Below, in pieces: positions 21,332 through 26,756 of a stretch of 26,756 nt of DNA. Within the stretch, counting starts at the first letter, position 1. Each line of letters begins with the position of its first letter. Source of the DNA: Oscillospiraceae bacterium (GTDB taxonomy: Bacteria > Bacillota > Clostridia > Oscillospirales > Ruminococcaceae); the NCBI GenBank assembly GCA_016296165.1, contig JAEDJV010000019.1, forward strand, positions 1 through 26,756, read 5' to 3'. Below the pieces are notes generated by a model. It saw only the letters and a program-made list of their open reading frames with translations, was not told the origin of the DNA and searched no databases. The translations under genes were made by a program, and so were the position numbers.

Positions 21332-22999
21332 ATGAAATTTAAAAGTCTTTCTCTTCTGGCAGGACTGGTTACATCGCTGTATATGTTTTCTCCTGTTACT
21401 GCGGCGATAAGCTATGCTGAAGAAGAAGAATCAGAAACAGCGATATTTTCCGATGATTTTGAATCAGATGTGATTTCATCATGGTCTGTACTCGGCGGTA
21501 AAGGAACACTTTCTATAGATACTGAACATGCACAGTCAGGCAGTTCCAGCCTTAAGATAGCAGAAAGAGAACAGTTCTTCAACAGTCCTTCATTAGCTTT
21601 GGATTCATACTTTGAAGCTGAAGAAACATACCGTGTATGCGGATGGCTTTATCACGAAAGCAGTCAGACTGAGGCCATAAGCTGTACATTAAGATTTTCT
21701 GATTCAGTAAACGTAGATTCATACGCAGGAGTTGCTACAATCGATGTAGAACCTGAAACATGGACTTATTTTGAAGGAACTGTGGAAACTCCGGAAGATC
21801 TCAGCTCAACGCTACTGTATTTTGATTGTCAGAATGTAGAACTCGAATACAACATCGATGATATACGTGTGTACGGAAAAAAACCTGTACAAAGTAACGG
21901 AAACGCCGGTGCTGCTGACAAATCTCATAAAACTGACAGCTATGTTTTCGATTTTGAAAACGGATTTAATGAATGGGCAAATCGAGGCAATACACGACTT
22001 ATCAGAACAAATGACCAGCATCTATCAGGAAATTACTCGCTTTTCTCTACAAACAGAGAAAAAGTCTGGTCCGGACCTACGGTATCAATTGACAGTATAG
22101 AACGCGGTAAAGAATATACTTTTGAATCCAATGTTTTTTATGATGAAAAGAAAGCCAGAGATACACAGGTATTTCTCATGGAACTGCAGTACTCATATAA
22201 CGGAAACGAAGTTTATTCACGCATTGCTTCATGTGAAGCTGTAAAAAATGAATGGGCCAATATATCCGGCGTCTTTACTGTCCCGGAAGGTGCTACAAAT
22301 GTTATGCTTTATCTGCAGACTGAAAATCCTGCGGAAGGCGAAGTAGCAGTTGAAGAAGATCTTATTTCTTTTTACATTGATGACATTTCTGTATTAAGAA
22401 GTGACATGCTTTTAAACAATAAGACAATTATTACGGTTTTAATCATAACTGGTGCAAGTATCCTCGTTCTGATGTTCCTCTTCATAATAATAAGAAAATC
22501 TATAACAAACAAAAAAGATAATAGTGAAAACATGGCAGCGAGTGAAGTAATAAGCAACTTTGACAAGGAACAGAAAATAACACCTGATACAGATTCAGAC
22601 GCTGCGAAGAACAAAACTGAAGAAGTTCCTCCGAAAGCACCGGAAAAATCAGAAGAAAAAACTTCCGGAGACAAAACTGCAGAAAAGACATCAAACAACA
22701 GCAAAAAATCCGGTAAAAACAAATCAGGCGGTAAATCAGGCCAGAATAACACGTCAAAAAATAATTCACAGAAAACTGAAAACAGTAAAGAATCCAAAAA
22801 TCAAAACACTGAAAAGACAGATAAGTCTGATAAAAAGGAAAAAGTTTCAGAAACTTCAGATACACAGAACAAATCTGGCGAAAGTACAGATAATTCACGT
22901 GCGCGTGATATATTCAACATTGAAACTTTCTCATATGACGAAGATTCCATTAAGTCAGAGGACGACAACCCGCTTGACTCACCTTTTGAAGGGTTTTAA
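21332..22999 (+). CDS. CBM-like receptor, second paralog, with disordered cytoplasmic tail instead of GGDEF
   Basis: This is a 555-residue protein with a signal peptide (1-29), CBM_4_9-like domain 1 (about 37-182), domain 2 (about 203-356, ending SFYIDDISVL) and a membrane helix (365-388). The 167-residue cytoplasmic tail is very rich in Lys, Ser, Glu, Asn and Thr with almost no hydrophobic residues, and ends in an acidic segment with aromatic residues (RDIFNIETFSYDEDS to the C-terminal EGF). The ectodomain is clearly homologous to the neighbours (NREKVWSGPTVSI against NREKAWNGPTVNV in the third), but there is no cyclase. The frame opens at 21272, but the ATG at 21332 has AAAGGTGG 10 bases upstream and starts the signal peptide. 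The tail may recruit a partner or form heteromers with the GGDEF paralogs; this is inference. Confidence 0.87.
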   Translation: MKFKSLSLLAGLVTSLYMFSPVTAAISYAEEEESETAIFSDDFESDVISSWSVLGGKGTLSIDTEHAQSGSSSLKIAEREQFFNSPSLALDSYFEAEETYRVCGWLYHESSQTEAISCTLRFSDSVNVDSYAGVATIDVEPETWTYFEGTVETPEDLSSTLLYFDCQNVELEYNIDDIRVYGKKPVQSNGNAGAADKSHKTDSYVFDFENGFNEWANRGNTRLIRTNDQHLSGNYSLFSTNREKVWSGPTVSIDSIERGKEYTFESNVFYDEKKARDTQVFLMELQYSYNGNEVYSRIASCEAVKNEWANISGVFTVPEGATNVMLYLQTENPAEGEVAVEEDLISFYIDDISVLRSDMLLNNKTIITVLIITGASILVLMFLFIIIRKSITNKKDNSENMAASEVISNFDKEQKITPDTDSDAAKNKTEEVPPKAPEKSEEKTSGDKTAEKTSNNSKKSGKNKSGGKSGQNNTSKNNSQKTENSKESKNQNTEKTDKSDKKEKVSETSDTQNKSGESTDNSRARDIFNIETFSYDEDSIKSEDDNPLDSPFEGF

Positions 23000-23012
23000 T
23001 AACATAAAATAG

Positions 23013-23039
23013 ACCGGACATTTTTGTCCGGTTTTTTTT
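23013..23039 (+). terminator. Terminator of the second CBM-receptor gene
   Basis: The stem ACCGGACA (23013-23020) with TGTCCGGT (23025-23032) and a TTTT loop is followed by a run of T to 23039. Confidence 0.92.
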
Positions 23040-23098
23040 GATATTGTGTGTTGTTATATTTCACATAAGAACATCGTAACAATTTTGCATTTTTTATA

Positions 23099-23127
23099 TA
23101 GACAAGCTGTACAATTAATGTTATAAT
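23099..23127 (+). promoter_or_regulatory. Promoter of the third CBM-receptor gene
   Basis: TAGACA (23099-23104), 17-base spacer, TATAAT (23122-23127). The leader is about 60 bases. Confidence 0.65.
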
Positions 23128-23196
23128 ATTATTAACATATTGGCGAAAGCAACACATTTTATTTTTATTTATGATGAATAGCGAGGGGATTATACT

Positions 23197-24861
23197 ATGA
23201 AAAGAAAGATACCATGCATTTCTGTTGTACTGGTTATGCTGATGACTGTACTTATGCCATTTGACAAAATGATATCATATGCAGCCGAAAATGACGCGAT
23301 TCTTTATACACGCGACTTCGAAGATGAAAACCTCAGCGGATGGGCCTCATTAGGCGGAGACGGAAAAGTGGTTCTGTCAGATGAGGCAGCTCACAGCGGT
23401 GAAAAATCGCTTAAGGTAATAGAACGTGTAAAATCATATAACGGTCCGTCAATATCACTTGAATCCTTTGTTATGCCTAACAATACCTATACGTTTTCTT
23501 CATGGGCATATCATAACAGCGACTCAACAAAAACCTTATCATTGGTAGCAAAGTACCTAGACTCCTTAGGTTCACCTCATTATGTACCGATTGAAACTGT
23601 TGACGTTGAGAAAAACCAATGGGTAGAGATCGCCGGGACAATTGATTTTCCTGAAGATTCTATGGGATACTTAATTTACTTCGAATGCTCTAATGCAGAA
23701 GTTGACTTCTATGTAGATGATATCACCATAACAGGGCCACCGGTTAACGAAAATAAGGGCAAAGATGAAGATGATGGCAGTCTTTACAGCTTTGATTTTG
23801 AGAACGGAAATGAATTCTGGTCAGCACGAGGCTACAATAGAGTAGTCCGTACTGACGAATTCAGCTATACCGGAACACATTCCATATATACAACTAACCG
23901 TGAAAAAGCATGGAACGGTCCGACAGTCAATGTAGACGATATCAGACGCGGCGTTGATTACTTCTACTCTGCATATGTAATGTATGACGGACAGGAATAC
24001 GAAGACGAGCACGGATTTCGAATAGAAGTTTCGTACAACATAAACGGCGAAAACATTTATCAGCTGATTAAAGAAAAAACACTTAAAAAAGGCAAATGGA
24101 CACGAATAACAGGTACATATACGCTTCCTGACAATGCTGCTGATGTATTTTTCTATGTACAGACCTCGAACATTGAAGAAGGCGAAACAGCAGATATAAA
24201 CGACTTGATGTCATTCTATACTGACACAGTAAAGATTACTGAAACATCATTAATTCACAGGCAGACAGCACTTATAGCACTCTCCTGTCTTGCAGGAGGA
24301 ATAATAATATCACTTGTTATCGGTTGTATCTGCAGTACTGTTATTAAAAAGAGTGCAAAGAAAAAAGCCACACTCAAATCAATATCAAGAGATGCAATGA
24401 CAAAGGCCTTTAACAGAAATTCATACGAAAAGAAATTAAATGAACTAAGTCAGAATCCGGAACTCTGCAAATCCCTCTGCTTTGCCCTCTGCGATGTAAA
24501 CTTCCTCAAATATATAAATGACAACCATGGCCACGAAAAGGGCGATGAAGCCATTAAACGCTGTGCAAAACTTCTTATGGAAACTGTAGGCAGCCGCGGC
24601 GAAGTGTACAGAACCGGCGGAGATGAGTTTGTATGTATAGTTAAGGAACCTATACAGTCTGATATAGCAGGGGCAATAGAAAAAGAATCCAAAATTGACG
24701 AAGGCTATCCTTTTGCTGTAGCAGTCGGATTTGCTGAATATGATTCTGAAACAGACGGAGATTCTCCTGATATAAAAGCTATTATGGAACGCTGCGATCA
24801 GGAAATGTATGCGAACAAGCAGGAAATAAAGTCAAAGAACAAAAAATTCTCCAGAAAATAG
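23197..24861 (+). CDS. Receptor diguanylate cyclase: two CBM-like domains, TM, GGDEF (third paralog)
   Basis: This is a 554-residue protein with a signal peptide (1-30), CBM_4_9-like domain 1 (about 36-180; DFEDENLSGWASLGG, HSGEKSLKV, YNGPSI, FYVDDITI), domain 2 (about 197-348; DFENGNEFWSARG, WNGPTV, FYTDTVKI), a membrane helix (about 358-383) and a GGDEF domain (about 398-543). The cyclase motif RTGGDEF (GGDEF 474-478) and metal Asp433 in CDVNFLKYINDNHGH are intact; no RxxD inhibitory site is present. Ligand binding outside is expected to control c-di-GMP (or a related dinucleotide) synthesis inside. This fold family includes xylan- and cellulose-binding modules, so plant polysaccharide or oligosaccharide is the likely ligand, but this is unproven. 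GAGGGG lies 8 bases before the ATG. The gene has its own promoter and terminator. Confidence 0.9.
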   Translation: MKRKIPCISVVLVMLMTVLMPFDKMISYAAENDAILYTRDFEDENLSGWASLGGDGKVVLSDEAAHSGEKSLKVIERVKSYNGPSISLESFVMPNNTYTFSSWAYHNSDSTKTLSLVAKYLDSLGSPHYVPIETVDVEKNQWVEIAGTIDFPEDSMGYLIYFECSNAEVDFYVDDITITGPPVNENKGKDEDDGSLYSFDFENGNEFWSARGYNRVVRTDEFSYTGTHSIYTTNREKAWNGPTVNVDDIRRGVDYFYSAYVMYDGQEYEDEHGFRIEVSYNINGENIYQLIKEKTLKKGKWTRITGTYTLPDNAADVFFYVQTSNIEEGETADINDLMSFYTDTVKITETSLIHRQTALIALSCLAGGIIISLVIGCICSTVIKKSAKKKATLKSISRDAMTKAFNRNSYEKKLNELSQNPELCKSLCFALCDVNFLKYINDNHGHEKGDEAIKRCAKLLMETVGSRGEVYRTGGDEFVCIVKEPIQSDIAGAIEKESKIDEGYPFAVAVGFAEYDSETDGDSPDIKAIMERCDQEMYANKQEIKSKNKKFSRK

Positions 24862-24871
24862 CTAACGCTAA

Positions 24872-24901
24872 CCCCTCCGGACTAATTCGGAGGGGATTTT
24901 G
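24872..24901 (+). terminator. Terminator of the third CBM-receptor gene
   Basis: The GC-rich stem CCCCTCCG (24872-24879) with CGGAGGGG (24888-24895) and an 8-base loop is followed by ATTTTG. Confidence 0.85.
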
Positions 24902-24949
24902 TGCAAATAACAGATATAATACTGATTTTTGTTTACCGCAACGTATATA

Positions 24950-24979
24950 TTGACGAAAGAACACGTTGAATGATATAAT
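24950..24979 (+). promoter_or_regulatory. Promoter of the fourth CBM-receptor gene
   Basis: TTGACG (24950-24955), 18-base spacer, TATAAT (24974-24979). The leader of about 95 bases shows no recognisable riboswitch core. Confidence 0.6.
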
Positions 24980-25079
24980 TATAGTGAAGAAAAAAAATTT
25001 GGACTAATTATTATATTTTTCGTTTATTACCGGAATAATTGTTGCATATATACATTTAAAAGAAGGAAGGTGAAAATTA

Positions 25080-26744
25080 ATGAGAAAAACACTACACACA
25101 ATATCAGCTATATTAATCACATTAATAATATTTACGTTATCACCGGCTATCCGAAAAACAGAAATATCATCCGATGAAGCAATATTAAGTTACGACTTCG
25201 AAGACGGAGATTTTGGTAACTGGTTCCCTCTCGGCAATCAGTCAAAACTTACAATTGATTCAAGGCACAGCCGAAAAGGAAAAACCTCTCTATATGTATC
25301 AGAAAGAGAAGCCGCCTGGAGTGGAGCTGCACTAAATGTAGACGATCTTCTGAATCAGGGAGAATCATATCATTTTGAGGCTGCGATTCATATCGATTCG
25401 GATGTCAGTCACAAAATATCATGGACTCTAAAGTATGAACTTAACGGAAGCGTTGAATATGTAGGTATTGGAAGTATTGACGCAGGATCTGTAGGATGGT
25501 CAGAGATAACTGGCGATGCTCTTATTCCGGAGGGTGCGAACGATGCGATTATTTATTTCGAAGCCGATGATGCAAGCGTAAACTTCAATATAGATGTTCT
25601 GAATATTTCAGGGACTGAGAAAAAGGTAACTGACCCTCCAAAAGATGAAGATGCTATTTTCGAGTACACATATGATTTTGAAAACGGACTGGACGGCTGG
25701 AAATCACGCGGGAATCCGACCGTTGAGTGTTCCGGCGACTTTAGTTATAGTGGCAGCAGCTCACTCCATGTAACAAACCGCAGTTCTGTCTGGAACGGTC
25801 CTACAGTAAATATTTCATCAATGATTAAAGCAGGAATAAGCTATCAATATACTGCCTATGTTATGTACAATGAAAGAATATACGAAGATGAGCACGTATT
25901 CTTACTTGAACTTCAGTACAACTATAACGGCGAAGAAGTATATAAGACCATAAATGAAAAATTACTCCAGAGGGGAAACTGGTCAAAAATAGTAGGTGAA
26001 TTTACTGTACCGTATGGTGCCAAAGACATTCATCTGTACGTTCAGACTCAGAATACTGAAGAGGGACAGGCCCCTGACATAAACGATCTGATGAACTTCT
26101 ATATAGATGACATTACCATCATCGACAGTACCGTAATGCACAGAAACGAAATGATCATGAACATATTCATAGCTGTTGTTTCAGTTCTAATACTTATCTT
26201 ATGCATCTTTATCGCTTTATTTGTAAAACGTAAACTTCAGGAAACGCAGGATGTTCTCGATTCAGCTGCCAAAGACTCAATGACCGGAGCGTTAAACAGA
26301 AACAGCTATGAGGAGCAGATTAACTTTTACACTCAAAATCCAGACAAATGCAAAAACATATTTATAACAATCTGCGACGTTAACTTTCTCAAGTATATTA
26401 ACGATAACTATGGTCACGATAAGGGCGATGATGCAATCAGGAGATGCGCATCGGTGCTTTTAAGCACCGTAGGAAAGAAAGGCAAAGTCTACAGAACAGG
26501 CGGTGATGAGTTTGTATGCATCACAAATAACGATGTATCGGAAGCAATAAACAAAGCACTTGAAACTGAATCAGGCAATTATAAAGGGTACCCGTTTGCA
26601 GCAGCTGCCGGGACATCCTCATACGATCCGGAAGAAGATGCTGCACCGGATATTAAAGAAATTATATCAAGAAGTGATCTTCATATGTACAGGAACAAAC
26701 AGCTGCTTAAAGAACAAATGAAAAAATTCTATGGAATTGAATAA
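25080..26744 (+). CDS. Receptor diguanylate cyclase: two CBM-like domains, TM, GGDEF (fourth paralog)
   Basis: This protein is 554 residues, the same length as the third paralog, with the GGDEF motif at the same positions (474-478), so the two are a duplication pair. Its parts are a signal sequence (about 1-25), CBM_4_9-like domain 1 (about 35-178), domain 2 (about 197-348; DFENGLDGWKSRG, VWNGPTVNI, FYIDDITI), a membrane helix (about 358-383) and the GGDEF domain (about 398-545) with CDVNFLKYINDNYGHDKGD and RTGGDEFVCI intact. No inhibitory RxxD site is present. Domain 1 has drifted at the ligand face: the YNGPSI motif of the third paralog is WSGAAL here, and the terminal FYVDD is FNIDV, so its ligand may differ. 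GGAAGG lies upstream of the ATG. The stop is 12 bases before the window ends, so more paralogs could follow. Confidence 0.9.
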   Translation: MRKTLHTISAILITLIIFTLSPAIRKTEISSDEAILSYDFEDGDFGNWFPLGNQSKLTIDSRHSRKGKTSLYVSEREAAWSGAALNVDDLLNQGESYHFEAAIHIDSDVSHKISWTLKYELNGSVEYVGIGSIDAGSVGWSEITGDALIPEGANDAIIYFEADDASVNFNIDVLNISGTEKKVTDPPKDEDAIFEYTYDFENGLDGWKSRGNPTVECSGDFSYSGSSSLHVTNRSSVWNGPTVNISSMIKAGISYQYTAYVMYNERIYEDEHVFLLELQYNYNGEEVYKTINEKLLQRGNWSKIVGEFTVPYGAKDIHLYVQTQNTEEGQAPDINDLMNFYIDDITIIDSTVMHRNEMIMNIFIAVVSVLILILCIFIALFVKRKLQETQDVLDSAAKDSMTGALNRNSYEEQINFYTQNPDKCKNIFITICDVNFLKYINDNYGHDKGDDAIRRCASVLLSTVGKKGKVYRTGGDEFVCITNNDVSEAINKALETESGNYKGYPFAAAAGTSSYDPEEDAAPDIKEIISRSDLHMYRNKQLLKEQMKKFYGIE

Positions 26745-26756
26745 ATAAAAACATTC

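Larger units (their letters stand above)
19461..26744 (+). repeat. Tandem array of four paralogous CBM-TM receptor genes
   Basis: Four head-to-tail genes share the order signal sequence, two CBM_4_9-like domains and one membrane helix, with complete ORF lengths of 554-559 residues. Within each protein the two ectodomains are themselves internal repeats (each opens DFE.....W and most close F/Y-x-I/V-DD). The third and fourth are closest; the first is most divergent. Confidence 0.85.

Noticed and set aside
24980..25079. c-di-GMP (GEMM) riboswitch in the leaders of the GGDEF genes
   Set aside because: I looked at the leaders of the GGDEF-EAL gene and all four CBM receptors and saw no GEMM-like conserved core; they are AT-rich and weakly structured.

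Overview
The window (26.8 kb, AT-rich) looks like a chromosomal segment of a fibre-degrading, Gram-positive rumen or gut Clostridium, most likely Ruminococcus (R. flavefaciens/albus type). Three things point that way: type I dockerin modules on two secreted proteins (cellulosome-style), carbohydrate-binding-module-like ectodomains, and a radical SAM/SPASM enzyme paired with a dockerin protein carrying YGPP motifs. Many promoters are near-consensus sigma-A type (TTGACA-17-TATAAT), and several starts are TTG. The genus is inferred, not proven.

Layout. 1-3.4 kb, minus strand: YgjP-type metallopeptidase, SulP transporter and TcdA tRNA-modifying enzyme, each with its own promoter. 3.5-5.3 kb: a membrane GGDEF-EAL protein, then a 19-codon ORF between two terminators and a tRNA-Gln(CTG). 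5.8-6.0 kb: a promoter followed by two hairpins and no ORF (candidate small RNA). 6.0-10.0 kb: a secreted papain-type peptidase with a dockerin, then a three-gene operon (DUF368/PopT lipid-carrier transporter, small membrane protein, orphan Cache-like sensor). 10.0-13.0 kb: HtrA-type protease and CCA-adding enzyme, divergent. 13.1-16.1 kb: a sugar-binding lipoprotein coupled to a HAMP protein with a degenerate GGDEF domain, ending in a large nested hairpin. 16.1-19.2 kb, minus: a LacI-family regulator, then a translationally coupled dockerin/YGPP protein and SPASM radical SAM enzyme. 19.4-26.7 kb: four tandem paralogous receptors, each a signal sequence, two CBM_4_9-like domains and a transmembrane helix. 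Two have an intact GGDEF domain, one has a GGDEF domain put out of frame by an A8 run, and one has a disordered cytoplasmic tail instead.

How it may fit together. Five GGDEF-type domains and one EAL domain fall within 23 kb. The array reads as a set of receptors that could sense plant polysaccharide outside the cell and make cyclic dinucleotide inside, with the GGDEF-EAL protein as a possible hydrolase. The binding lipoprotein/degenerate-GGDEF pair looks like a second sugar-sensing input. The dockerin peptidase and dockerin/YGPP protein are probably cell-surface or cellulosome components. The two most novel-looking pieces are the CBM-TM-GGDEF array and the radical SAM/dockerin-YGPP pair; the domain calls rest on motifs read by eye.
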